From contig CM073321.1 of assembly GCA_037043015.1 (NCBI GenBank), positions 22,007,001 to 22,071,000 on the forward strand: 64,000 bases of DNA. Direction: 5' to 3'. Below are positions 47,867 through 59,499 of this stretch, in pieces (the first letter of the stretch is position 1; each line of letters opens with the position of its first letter). The notes under the pieces were generated by a model that worked only from the letters and a program-made list of their open reading frames with translations, had not been told where the DNA came from and ran no database searches. The translations under genes and the position numbers were made by a program. Origin of the DNA: Bryum argenteum (lineage: Eukaryota > Streptophyta > Bryopsida > Bryales > Bryaceae).

Positions 47867-50800
47867 CTAAACTATGGCGAGCTCAAGAATGCCTCTCTCC
47901 ATGATCATCTTCACCTCGTTGAAACTTAGGGTAGGCGCATGGATGAAGAGGTCTACATCTGGTTCAAACTTGCATACCAACACAAAGACATAGTATAGGT
48001 GCTTGCAAGGTCTATACGGTTCTCCTCTCCGCCCTAGTTTTGTAATTGTGCTTTTAAACACCGGACAAGTGCAATCTGGTAATGCACCTATTGATAATTG
48101 ATAAATCGCTTGAGAATCTTACTCCATGGAAATAATGCATCCAATTCCTGGCGATGGGACCATAGTGACCTTTAGTATCTTCGCCTGCATCGCACGGGCA
48201 GAATCAATATTCCGTGTGTGCTTAGAAGTTACGTTGCAGATGCGCCGGAGGTTCCTTGACTTCCTTGATTTTGGGAAGACATCTGCATTCTCCGGCACTG
48301 GAATATGTGACAGGTCCAGTGGCGTAGATGCAGTGTTGAAAGTGCGATTGAGTGGAAGTCTCTCCTTCTGAGGGAGTCGGAAACCAGCATTCTCTAACGC
48401 CTCCATCTCCGAACGTGTCAGATTTGTCCTGATCTTCACGGGCCAGATAGTTGGGACTGGGGGTTGATCTAGAGTTCGAGAGAACGGCTCCACCTACTTC
48501 CGACGAGTGCCCTTCACACACCTCTCAATATCGTCGGGGCAGAAATAAAACTTCTCCACCTTCTTGCGGTGACCATTTTTAGGAGGCATCCATAATCCGG
48601 TATAAGTTGGTGCAGGTGTGGACTTCCCGTTCAGCACTATACGAGACTCGCATTTCTTCTTGGTCACTGCATACTGTGCCCAACAGGACTCCGCTGAGGG
48701 CTCCTTCAATCGAGCAATATGCCATAAGTTCTCATTCACCTTTGTCTCTTGTACAGCTGTCACACGAATAATAGAGGCACCAGCGGATGTGGATGGTCCG
48801 ATTGGGCGTTCTTCGTCTTTATCGTCCTCGTGAATAGTTGACAGACTCTCACCACAACCCCGGGTAACCCTTCTGCCGATTCGGGGACGCGAGGAATTCA
48901 CAGTGTTAGGCCTATGGGTTTCCTCTTCCGCTCCAATTGGAACATCACGCTTACGTTTCTTCGAACCAAAAATCTCTGCACCCTCCAAGTGAGCATCGCG
49001 AGTACAAAAGATATCAGCCTCCGGGAACTCTATTACTGCCTTATTGAGAGCCGATGGATCGCCGGTTCTATGAGCCTTTCGCTGTCCAGTGCGAAGTCGG
49101 AGTTCCTCCCTAGACGGACCATGTCCACCCACTCCACCTTTGGTGTATTGATAGTAACCCACAACTTGAAGGAAAGCACGAACATAATCATCAACAGTTG
49201 CCATATAGAGATCACCACCCTTATTTCCCGAAGCTTGCAACCATTTGTTATCAATGGATTCTGCAAGGTTGCAGGATGGCATCTCAGCTAGCTCTTCTGC
49301 AGATAATTTTTTTTCCTGCCAGGTACATAAGTATTGATGTCAAGCTTAAGGTGTAGGAAGAGGCAATTTTGTTGACGAAACTGCCCCGCTAAAAATAGAT
49401 ATTCCAAGTTTTAAAGTCGAAACAGATAAATTACTTTTATCCCGAATTAGAAGTAAAATCAGAATTACTAGAACTTGAAAATCACCGTATTAGGTATTTA
49501 CTTACCAGTTCCATGAATCCACCCCACTGTCTGTAGCGGTGATGCCAATACGAAAGCCAAAGGCCTAGATGGTAGAGGCCATTCTCGGAGGTGGCGTTTC
49601 GGGATGACCACTACGCTCTGATTGCCAAATACCGGGTCTCAGCTTCATCGGATGAACGAGCATCCTTGTATTGCTTACAGAGGACCCTATATTGATCCTG
49701 CAAATTCATGGATGATGTACTTCTTGGTATGAGTCTCTAATGATTGTGTCCAATGAAAGTAACAAGTACGTTCTTGGTCTTCCATGGGAATTGAAGGATC
49801 TCCAGAGCCGTAAACGATGCGCACTGCGTTCCAGTTGGCTTGAGCACTGTCAGCCATAAATCCTTGGAATTTAGGCTTGGGTACTCCGTGCCTAGCCATG
49901 ACGTGGTTGAGATTCCTCCAAAAGACGATTTGAGCTTGAGTATCTTCAGATTGAAAATCTGAACATGCAATTGTTAGAATGCGCTGGTAATTGGGGTCGT
50001 ACACATGGCACGCCATGGTAGTCCATGGCTTGACCTGTTTGACATGGTCGAACACCATCCACGCATTGGAGAGGTCGCCTCCAGGCTGCATCCGGCGGAC
50101 GAGGTCGACACCACTACCGGGTCCAACTTCGGACATCTTGAAAATGAAGACTTTGTCATAATCGTCTCCTTGGCCAGGGAACATGTTGCGTTGCACATAA
50201 GCCCCTTTGTTGAGTCCTCTAAGCTTCGTGATGCCATCAAGGATGCCAAATCTGCACATGTACTTAAAAGAGTAGATTCGATTCCGCAAGCTAGGAGAGT
50301 TTAAGAGTTTACATCGATCAAAAACTGGCTCAAGTTCTTCAAGAGTTAGGTGGCCGGATTTGGGGTCATGTTCGTCACGTAGAAGAATGTTACCTACTAC
50401 GTCCTTGCTAGTCTCCAAGACAATTTTGGAAATTGTTGCTTGGGGGTTGCGATCAACATGCTGTTCGATTAACTCATCTATCATTTGACGTGCGCATCTA
50501 TAGTCTCCGACTTTGACAGGGTGCTTGTGGGTACCAATATGCACACAAGCACGCTCTTGATTATCATCTCCAAAAACGTAGAAGATTTTGGCAGGGCACA
50601 GAGCAACGCAGACTGGAGGTTCTTTGCAAATCTTACAGACCAGGGTGGACGATGAGTGAGGCGGTTCGCTTACTGAGAAAGGTTCTTTGGTGATACCTTC
50701 AAACTCCACCTCATTGACTCCCGACGCACGATCCGGGCGTTCCAAGAAAGGACACTTGTCATTGTGGCATTGGAGATGACCTACGAAATTAGAATACGGA

Positions 50801-51789
50801 AATGACAAGCCCAGGGTGTTGCTGATATTAGTTGTCATCGTCCTAGTCCAGACATGTCCGTCATACCGTTTGTCAATCCCTTCCATTGATTTTGCATTCT
50901 TGAGTACAGCGGAAGGAAGTGTCGATGGGAAGACATATAGGGCATCTCCGTTGAATGATGGAGGCAGAAAAGATACTGTGTGAGTACGGATGGAATTAAA
51001 ATCTAGTTTCTTGAGAATATTTTTGCTACCGGGCATGCTACCAAGTTTGCGTAGACATGGTAGAATGTTTTTGGGTTTTCCTGTTTGAGAAGATGGTGAG
51101 GGGGAGGCTAACAAAGAGGGCGTTGATAGAGAAGAGTTCTGAGAAATAGAGGAAATGGATGGAAGCTTCGCAGAAGGACGACGGGGTGGAACGGATTGCT
51201 TTCCGTCGTCATCGGATGAATCTGATATATCGATACTAACACGCTTGCTTGGTTCTATCTTGACACGAGCAAAGAGTGGACCAACGTTAGAGATCGTGGA
51301 GGAGCTACGAGGTGTTAGAAGTTGAGTGGAGGCGTTCATAACTGACTCTGTCAAACCGTATAGGCGATACTTTCTTGACTTCAGCTTCCACATGGTAGCG
51401 TTATTATCTGAGACGACAGGTTCTACAACCGTGGAGTACAAGACATGATGAGTATGTGAATCAAGAACGTCGGTTTCTAACCACAATGTGGAGACATCAT
51501 AGCCAAAGCGGATTGCAAGCCAAGAAGAGGTGACTACAGCCACACCATCAGGGCCAGGAGGAAGACAGAGAGGGACATCAGAGGCGACTGACTTAATTTC
51601 GATCAAATCTGGAGAAGGAGGCTCAGTGGTGGAAGACTTGACTTCAGCCACACCATCCGGGCGAGGAGGAAGACAATCAGGGACATCAGAGGCAACTGAC
51701 TTAATCTCGATCAAATCTGGGCAAGGATGGTGAGAGGAGGAAGCGATGATAGAAGCTAGTACAAGATAATGGTCATACGAGTGGTACAA
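47867..51789 (-). pseudogene. MULE transposase, Zn finger + DDE + SWIM, inactivated
   Basis: A multi-exon transposase. Exon 1 (51789 to 49506) holds a Ser/Pro-rich N-terminus, a zinc finger with C-x(4)-C (residues 341 and 346, counted from 51789) and H-x-H (421 and 423), and the catalytic core: Asp in VFDH (581), Asp in FMADS (647) and CYFH (676-679). A GTAAGT donor (49505-49500) and CAG acceptor give an intron to 49316. Exon 2 starts at 49315 (KKLSAEELAEMPSCN) and continues to the SWIM finger CTC...CKH (about 48.03-47.97 kb) and the stop at 47867. Damage: a frameshift near 49715, and in-frame stops at 49611-49613, 48494-48496 and 48119-48121. The first codon shown is TTG. The first in-frame ATG is residue 133 (51391-51393), so the true start is uncertain. 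The protein would bind and cut transposon ends. Confidence 0.85.
51526..51720 (-). repeat. 108-bp tandem duplication in the MULE N-terminus
   Basis: Two in-frame units of 36 codons, each beginning PDLIEIKSVASDVP and containing PDGVA. The second unit is slightly shortened. The reading frame is kept, so the duplication arose in a coding context. Confidence 0.85.
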
Positions 51790-51816
51790 AGGAGAAAATG
51801 AGTTCTTGGGGCGATG

Positions 51817-51824
51817 TTTATATA
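51817..51824 (-). promoter_or_regulatory. TATA box of MULE transposase gene
   Basis: The minus strand reads TATATAAA 28 bp upstream of the first codon of the long frame. It is consistent with transcription starting near 51790. The adjacent reading frame then lacks an early ATG, which leaves the translation start unresolved. Confidence 0.45.
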
Positions 51825-52397
51825 CTGAACTAATGCTCTAATGTAATTAGTAAAAGTAAAGAAATAGTTGCAAACTTAGTTAGTTGAAGATGATGACACA
51901 GGGTGAACGTGTGGGTAATATTGGAAGTACAATCTCCTAGATGTATACGTATGTAAAACGTATTATGTAACCACATTTTTTAAATATTGAATACTTGCAT
52001 TGAATAAGCAGAGGTGTAAAGAGGGGAAAACTAAATAAGGAATCGAGATTTTAATTTGTGACGGCGGCCGCCTCTGTCAGATAATTAGAGGGCAAGAAGG
52101 GTTGCATGATAATAGATTAGTATATATTGTCAGACACGGAATCGCCGTAAAAAATTTTGTACTGTATCCAGTTGCTGAAGTGGCTATAAATGTTATTGGG
52201 ATATGCTTTTAGAGTAGTTAGGGTTTGAAGAACGGCGCATTTAACGAGTATAAAGTCATAGGATTAGAAGAGATAATCCTCTTTGTTTTCGCAGACGTTA
52301 GTATCTTGTGTCTAGGTTGTATGATGTCTTTGTATTCTCGGAGTCACGCAATTCAAAATATCGTGTCTTAAGCAGTAGTAGTTTGTAATTGCTCTCA

Positions 52398-53200
52398 ATG
52401 GAAGGTGACAGTAGTCAAGTAGAGAGAGGGAAGGATGGAGGACGCGGGAAGAAGAAGAGAAGAGGTGGCATAAAGTTTTCTGGATCGAAAGCTTTGCGAC
52501 GGAGTGCGATGCGGAAGAAAGATGCACCGGATGTGTCTGATGACGATCATATGCAAGATACGGATGAAATGATTGATGAGTTCCTCCCAGAAAGGTTTAG
52601 AAGGAATGTAAAGATTCGAACGTTGTACTTGGACAGTGTTACTGAGAATGCTGGGGGTGAAGACGAAGGAGAACGGGTTGATCGGTACGAAGGAGTGGAG
52701 GAGCTAGAGTCCAGTAAGCAATCGCAGAGCAGGAGTGGATCTCAAGAATTTGAACGTGAGAGCGCGGATAAAGAGTTCGAAAAAGTAGTAAGTTTAAATG
52801 GGAGTCTGGGTTTGCCCTATGTGTTAAACTTGACGTGATATACAGTCTTAAATGTTTTGACGGGTTTGTTCAGTGGGATGATATGGAGACATTCGTTGAT
52901 GACATCTTTGGTGTTCATCCTCAGCAATTTGAAGTCGAAGCACATGGAACAACCGAAGATTGTCAAGTGGAAGAACGGAATGCAGTTGATGGCCATGAAG
53001 AAAAAGACGAAGCGGAATCAGACCCGGAACATTTACCGGTACAAATCCCAAACCTTGGACAGGAGGTAGATCAAGGATGTCATCCGGAGTTTATGATTTA
53101 TGAACACCCTAATGGCTTCATTCAATGCTGGTTGATAGATAATAATGAGTTCCCATGGGTTGACAGTGAGGACGTGAAAGAAGCTGATGCTGATAGTTAA
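52398..53200 (+). CDS. Unknown two-exon gene, divergent from the MULE transposase
   Basis: Exon 1 52398-52787 begins with ATG. An 86-bp intron (52788-52873, GTAAGT...TTGTTCAG, phase 0) leads to exon 2 52874-53200. The product is about 238 residues: a strongly basic N-terminus (GRGKKKRRGG, KALRRSAMRKK) like a nuclear signal, then acidic sequence (DDDHMQDTDEMIDEF), Ser/Glu-rich linkers and a C-terminus with EHPNGFIQCWLID. No known domain is recognised. The gene is transcribed away from the MULE transposase across a 600-bp spacer and shows no stops, unlike the transposase. It could be a second gene carried by the MULE or an unrelated host gene. A TATAAAG at about 52250 may be its promoter. Confidence 0.55.
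52788..52873 (+). other. Intron of the divergent gene
   Basis: 86 bp, donor GTAAGT after codon GTA, acceptor TTTGTTCAG before TGGGATGAT. Both flanking frames are open and join in phase 0, while the intron interior carries stops in that frame. Confidence 0.7.
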
Positions 53201-54107
53201 CGTGCCACTATGATGTAGTCCATAGTTCAGAAATTCTTAGTTGACATTTTCAATAGACAAGATTCAAATGTTATTATGAAAAAAATTGATGCTAGTAATT
53301 GGAAAAAAAATAGAGGTATCTTATCTGTAATGTTATGGACGTTTCCGAAACCACTCATGCCGCACGGGATCATAATTATTTTATATTTTATGCGCAATTC
53401 TATGGATAAAGTAGCATCTACAGAGATTTGGGGAATGTAATGTTGTGAATGAACGGAATTAGATTTTCCTTATCACTGTGAGGATTTATTCGGGATCTAA
53501 ACTTTTATGACGATGTCATTAGAAATCGTAGATCATCTAGAGGTGACTGCAGAGTAGAAAGCTAACAACAATCAGAGGCGACAGCTTATTGGTGCAAAAA
53601 TAACTATAATGCGAAGTTACTACATACTACAGTACTTTAGTGTCTGCAAGTATGCAGTGTGAACCGCGTAATGAAGCACTCGGAACATACATAACGGGAC
53701 GAGGATCATCATCCTAAACGATCGGTCTTCAGCACTAGATGAATAATAAGTCCCTCGCACTGTAGGTTTCAAAGCCTTCTTAAAACACAATAAATAAAAA
53801 TAGCAGTTCAACTAATCACTATAAAAATATGCTATTCTTCGCGGCCTAGTTCATTTTACGAGCTTTATGGATTAGCCCGGAATTGAATCAAAATTTTGCA
53901 TAGGCATTACAGCATGTTCTTCGAACGAACTAAGTGGTCTTTGGGTTCTTCAAATAAGTGGTATTTTTGGTACTCTTCCAGTGGTACAACTTCTATATCA
54001 ATTTGTTCATCTTATACTGAATGGAATCACCCTTATATTAGAAAGTCTGATATTTACAACAAGCTGAGTTGCATTCGTTAAATGAATAAACATAAAAAAT
54101 GATCAAT
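53201..54107. other. No gene recognised
   Basis: AT-rich spacer. A 61-codon frame at 53896-54081 is Ser/Tyr/Trp-rich, resembles no known protein and is probably chance. Confidence 0.4.
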
Positions 54108-54195
54108 TATCATATATAATACGCTAAATTAGATTGACGAATCATCATATATAATACGCTGAATTAAAGATAAAATATCATATATAATACAGTTT
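54108..54195. repeat. AT-rich tandem repeat, about 3 units of 34 bp
   Basis: ATCATATATAATACGCT(A/G)AATTA recurs at about 54108, 54143 and 54176. The third unit is cut short after AATACAG. Noncoding. Confidence 0.7.
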
Positions 54196-54731
54196 GCATA
54201 AAATCCGGCAATAATATTTTTGAATCTGTTATCTAGTCGCTTTAGCAATTGGTTATCCGTGAAAAGAGTCCCGAAAGTCGTGAAGACGACGGTGCCGATT
54301 CACTGGACGGTGATGGCACGGCATAAATGCTCTGACATGGCCTATTTGCTTTCGACCACGGCTTCTATTTTTGTTGGCAAGATTCCCGGAATTAGAGCAG
54401 TAACGTATCTTCCTTCTGAAAGGTCACTCAACCCATGTGTGGCAGCAATGGGATTCCATCAGTTGTCGCAAAAATGAAGGCGCTGTTCTCGACAAAGTCT
54501 CATTTTCATGCGGTAAGCATTCCGGCACAAAAGCGCGCCTACTGCGCATAAGCCGGTTATCGCAGAAAGTGCGGTCACTATGTGGATCACGATTGGGGGC
54601 CAACATGAAAAAAATAGATCTGTCTAGTACGCTGGTTTCGATTCGGGTGGGAGAGGAAGCAATACGCAATGAAGCACTAACAGGAAAAAGACTCCGATCT
54701 CCGTTTTTTTCATCTGCAGGTAGTCTCAAAG

Positions 54732-54917
54732 ATGGCGAGTCGCGGAGGGGAGGTACCGGCAGTGCGCGACTCAAGCAACAGCGTTGGTGTAAGCTCCCCC
54801 TCCACGTTTTTGATATCTGGGTGGAGAAAGATGCATTGGAAAACAACAGGGTCGTTGAAGGTGACCGGAGAGGATATAATCGCATCGAGGGACTATCGCA
54901 TTCCTCAGCCTCAGCAG
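54732..54917 (+). CDS. Possible lone first exon, unknown protein
   Basis: ATG at 54732 opens MASRGGEVPAVRDSSNSVG and runs 62 codons to DYRIPQPQQ, ending exactly at CAG/GTATGT (donor at 54918). Composition and the N-terminal MAS-x-Gly start look like a real plant first exon. No downstream exon is found before the repeats and LTR fragment at 55.0-56.3 kb, so it may be an orphaned exon left by transposon insertion. Function unknown. Confidence 0.3.
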
Positions 54918-54979
54918 GTATGTGTTTTCTCTCTTATCATCAGTGTCATGGTGTCAGAGGAACTAGCTAGACTGTGATC

Positions 54980-55290
54980 TGAGATGTGGAATGGTACCAT
55001 CCCCTGGATGTGGTCGAGGCCGCTCACAATCTTTTTGGTAGCAGTTAGTTGATACTGCTAGCAGCCGGGTGATGCAAGCTACGCACCATCTTTCGTTAGG
55101 AGTAGCAACTAGCCTTCTCCTCGTCTTCGAACCTGCTGTTTCGTCAACGAAACTGGCTCCGACACTGGAAAGGTTCCATTCTCATGATGTGGTGGAGGCC
55201 GCTCCCCATCTGTTCGGTAGTAGCCTGGTGTTGTAAGCTCCGCACCTTCTCCTCGTGCACCGATCTTGCAGTTTCGTCAGCGAAACTTGC
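54980..55290. repeat. Imperfect duplicated segment
   Basis: Two related units: ATGTGGTCGAGGCCGCTC (55008) and ATGTGGTGGAGGCCGCTC (55187), each followed by CCATCT(T)-type words, CGCACC, CTTCTCCTCGT and GTTTCGTCA(A/G)CGAAACT (55138 and 55271). Spacing differs (179 and 133 bp), so one unit has lost about 45 bp. A related fragment (GTCAACGAAGCT) occurs at about 55413. Confidence 0.6.
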
Positions 55291-55469
55291 TTCGAAATGA
55301 ACTGATGACGATCTGTGAGTAACCGCTTGAACAGCCTATCACAGCCGGCTAAAAATTATGCTTTGATGTTGGGAATGGATTAGCGTAAATGTAAGGGCTG
55401 TTATAGCTAGTTATGTCAACGAAGCTGAGCTCCGAATCGAACATGTGACGAACTGTGCGTATCGTAGAG

Positions 55470-56289
55470 TTTCAAGCCTCACCCATTGGAGCCACCCCGG
55501 CTCCTCAAGGCACATGTGCAAGTGAGGAGGGAGACCACCCCTCCTCATAGTACTCTCTGGAGTCTTCGGTAGGCCCCCCCCTCTTGTGCTGAGGGGCCTT
55601 CCGTGACACACATTCTTTTTGGAAGACCACCCGTTTTTGCCTTAGTCTCAAAAACGGGCCGTAACTTCTCCTCGGGCTAGCTCCTAGCTCAGGTATTCAA
55701 ATGGGACGTGTGAGCCCATTTTGGACATCTACTCTTTGAGTACATATCGATGGACTACGTACTTGCCTTAATCGGATCTGTCCCGAGGGAGATATGCCCC
55801 TCTAAACATTCGGTGTCCCGGGAGGCAACATTCCCGAGTCCCGAAGTCCCGACCACTTTGAAGAGCCATATCTCCTACACTATTGCTTTGCTTGTCATGA
55901 CCCTTAGCAACCTAGAAAGCCCTTGTCATTAGCTTTCCGGCAATATGCAACATGCCGCCCTACACAAAGGTCGACATATTGAGTCCCAAAAGGCAACACT
56001 CCCGAGTCCCGGAGTGTCCCGGAACGCGCTCCAACTTTGGAGAGCCATATCTCATGACTCACAACTCCAAATCGCGTGTTCTTTGGACCCATGGGTGCGT
56101 GCTTAAACAAGGTTTGCAACCATGTAAGGCACACCACCAAGTTCGTCTCGAGCACGACGGTATTGCGTGCTGTTTGCTCGGGACTCTCCTTGGTCACCTC
56201 ACCTTGTCTCTTGCCAAGCCCGGGGCGTCACTCCCGGGGTCCTCTTGGCTCACCACGGTGTTCGGGCATCCTTTGGAAAGGGATGTGAC
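55470..56289. repeat. Chromovirus-type LTR fragment
   Basis: A diverged relative of the LTR at 13331-14623, in the same plus-strand orientation. Shared landmarks in order: GGAGACCA-CCCTCC-CATAGTA, TTTGGAAGACCACCC, TATGCCCCTCT-AA-ATTCGG, CCCGGGGCGTCACTCC and a terminal GATGTGACA matching GTGCGCGACA. Its end at 56289 abuts the pol sequence of a different element with no gap. Confidence 0.65.
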
Positions 56290-59200
56290 AGTGAAGGACA
56301 AGATCGACAAACTCCTTGAAGCCGGCTTTATTTATCCAGTTGACAACTCGGAGTGGGTGTCTCCAATTGTCGTGGTACCAAAGAAGGTCGGAGCGGACGG
56401 AAAGGTCAAAATCCGAGTGTGCCAGGACTTCCGCAAATTGAATGTAGCAACCAAGAAGGAACACTCCCCAATTCCGTTCACGGATATCATCTTGGATCAT
56501 GTAGCCGGCCGGGAGTACTACAGCTTCCTGGACGGATTCTCGGGATACAACCAGGTGGTAATCAGGAAAGAGGATCAGCTGAAGACCACGTTCACAACAG
56601 AATGGGGGACGTTTGCATTCAATAGCATGCCCTTCGGACTATGCAATGCACCAGGGACATTTCAGCGTCCCATGATGGACATCTTCAGGGATTTCCTTCG
56701 GCACTTTCTAGAGGTGTTCATCGACGACTTCGCCGTCTTCAGCGGGAGGACGGATCACCTCAGCTACCTGCAAAGGACGTTCCAAAGATGCAGAGAAACC
56801 GGACTAAAACTGCATCCGGGTAAGTGTTTCTTCGGTATGCTATCCGGCCTGCTGCTTGGGCATGTGGTGAGCCAGGATGGAATCCAGGTTGACATTGACA
56901 AGGTCATGGCAATACTTGCGCTGGTGGCACCTACGAACGTGAAGGAAGTACGTGGATTCTTGGGATGCGTGGGCTACTACAGGCGATTCATACACAGCTA
57001 CGCACAACTGGCAACCCCTCTCACGGAGCTGCTGAAGAAAGAGACGGAGTTCATCTGGACAGATAAGCGGCAGGAGGCTTTCAAAAAGCTCAAGCTCAAG
57101 CTTACATCAGCACCCGTCCTATCAACGCAGGATTGGGACAAACCATTCCACGTCACACTCGATGCATCCGGCTGGTGTGTAGGCGCAATCCTATGGCAGG
57201 ACGGAGACGACAAAAAGGAGTATCCGATCTACTATGCAAGCCGACAAATGAGTCCGGCCGAGCGTTAGTATACTACTACAGAGCGTGAAGCTTTGGCAGT
57301 AGTGTATGCTTGCAAGAAATTCAGGCATTACCTGCTTGGGTACCATGTGATTTTCCATACTGACCATGACTCGTTAAAATACTTGGTGAACAAGCCGGAT
57401 CTGTCAAGACGGATTGCAAGGTGGATCCTCCTCCTTCAAAAGTTTGACTACGAGGTAAAGGTAAAAGCCGGCAAGGCCAACGTGAATGCCGACTTCCTCT
57501 CTAGACAGCAAGGCAAGGATGCCGTCTCAGACCTCAGAGCAGAATTTCCAGACGAGTTCTTGGAGGAGGACGGACTGATCAACGTCAACAGGATAGACGA
57601 CGAATAAACGTCGGAATTTCAGCAGATGATTGACTTCCTCACACAACAAAAGTACCTGGACGGAATGACAAGAGAAGAGAAGAGCGTGTTCGTGCATCAA
57701 ATGGCACCATACACCATTATAGGAGGAGTGTTGTTCAAAATGGGTGCAAATGAAGTGCTGAGGCGGTGCGTGGAAGGCAAGGACAGGAAGCAGGTGATCA
57801 GGGAGCTACATTCCGGCCTGTCCGGGGGACATCTGGCAGCTGTGTCAACCATTGGCCGCATTTGCAAGGCCGGATACTGGTGGCCGAGGTTAGTAAGGGA
57901 CGTCAAGAAATTTGTATCCTCCTGCGACCAGTGCCAGCGTACGGATGCACCTTCTTTCAAAAATCACTGGCCGCTCACACCAATCATTCCGCTCGCACCA
58001 TTTGAGAAGTGGGGCATCGACTTCATAGGCCCGATCAGTCCGGTCATAATTTAGAAGAGGAGGTACATCATTCTGGCAACGGATTACGCAACAAAATGGG
58101 TGGAGGCAAAGGCCATAGGACGGAATGACACAAGGACGGCGGCTCAGTTCCTCTTTGAAAACATCATGATGCGCTTTGGAGCACGGCTCGAGCTGGTAAG
58201 TGATCGTGGCCTCTACTTCCTCAACGATGTGATTAAGGACATCACGGAGAAATACTACATAAAGCATCGGAAGACGACTCCGTACAATCCAAGAGCAAAC
58301 GGTCTCACAGAGCGCGCAAACGGCATAGTGGGCAAGATGTTGAACAAGATGGTTTCCGCTCACAAGACGGATTGGGACCAGAAGCTGCCTTCGGCCGTAC
58401 ACGCATACAATACGGTCGAGAAAAAGACGACGGGTAAGTCGCCATATTTTCTCGTTTTTAGACAGGAAGTGCTGCACGGAATTGAGATGGAGGTGGAGAC
58501 TTACCGAGTGCTAGCAACACGATCCGGTTTCCGGATTCAGAAATCCGGAAACAAGACCATTGGCCATTGAAGATCTAGAAGAAGTGAGGCGCGAGGCCTT
58601 AGAGCAAACCCAGACAGTACAGGCAAAGCGCAAGGAGGACCATGACGGCTGGATTCCGAAGGACCACAAAATCCGACCGGGAGGGCTAGTGCTGCTGTAT
58701 GACAACCGCCACAAAGAGTTTCCGGACAAACTTCATACCAGGTGGATGGGACCGTATAGAGTGCAGGAAGTTTACGCAAACGGGTCTCTACAATTGGCCG
58801 ACCTAAGCGGAAACATGCTGGACACAAGGGTGAACGGATCGCGAGTAAAGAAGTACAATCCGGAAGAAATTTCGGAGGAAAGTTCGAAGTACGGCTAAGT
58901 GTTCGCGAGGACGCTTCACAATTGAAAAGGGGGTAATGTCGGACCTTGTTTTTTTGATTTTAGGCCACTATGTTTTAATGCGCATTAAGAATAAGTATAG
59001 AGTGTAGAATCCGACCTAAGTATGTGCTAGGCCGTATACTATAAGGCAATTACGTTTTTACAAATAAATGTTATAGTTAGAATATAGTTTGTTATAATAA
59101 GGACGGGTTTGCGAATCCGTACTCCGCACTCGTACGGCGAGGACGTGCTGTCAGAGGCCGGAATGGGAATTAATACGGCGGCTAAAGGACGGAGTGGCGA

Positions 59201-59499
59201 GGAATTTAATAATGACAAGAAATCTAGAAGGCGACTCCGTACGGAGATGGCAGTGATGGCGGCGGGACAAGTCATGATGGTCGGATTTAATTCCGACTCC
59301 CTCTATAGAAAGCGACCCGTCCGCCCTTGTCGTCACCTGCCTCCTCGCTTTCTGCCCTTTTTGTCTTCTTGCGCCCCTACCTTACGTCTTTCGCTTTCCG
59401 TCCCTTAGTTCCGATCTGGCCCACTGGCCGATCTCACCCCGGCCACTTGTTACTTCTTGTCGCACTTCTTTCTCATAGCAGGATCGGCGTCTGCTTCCG

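Larger units (their letters stand above)
47465..51830 (-). mobile_element. MULE DNA transposon (copy B), 3' terminus defined
   Basis: Its right end is GGGCGTGAGC at 47465-47474 (plus strand), the inverse of the end of copy A at 934-943. Next to the end is a cluster of GCGTAGAGC-type repeats (47470-47505). Noncoding 3' flank follows to 47866, then the transposase gene on the minus strand. The flank aligns with copy A, including the shared ATATTCGAATATT-like tract. The other end was not found: no matching inverted terminus or 9-bp target copy (ACGTTACTT precedes the right end) is visible up to 56 kb. The left boundary given is therefore only the promoter side of the transposase gene. Confidence 0.7.

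Noticed and set aside
53610-53640. Possible left target copy for MULE copy B (GAAGTTACT-like)
   Set aside because: Only a partial match to ACGTTACTT, and neither Ty3 sequence nor an inverted terminus follows it.
53896-54081. 61-codon frame that looked faintly organellar
   Set aside because: No motif could be matched. It sits in AT-rich spacer and is not long enough to support.
55952-57268. One 438-residue open frame treated as a single protein
   Set aside because: Its first third is read-through of an LTR fragment and only the part after 56290 is pol.
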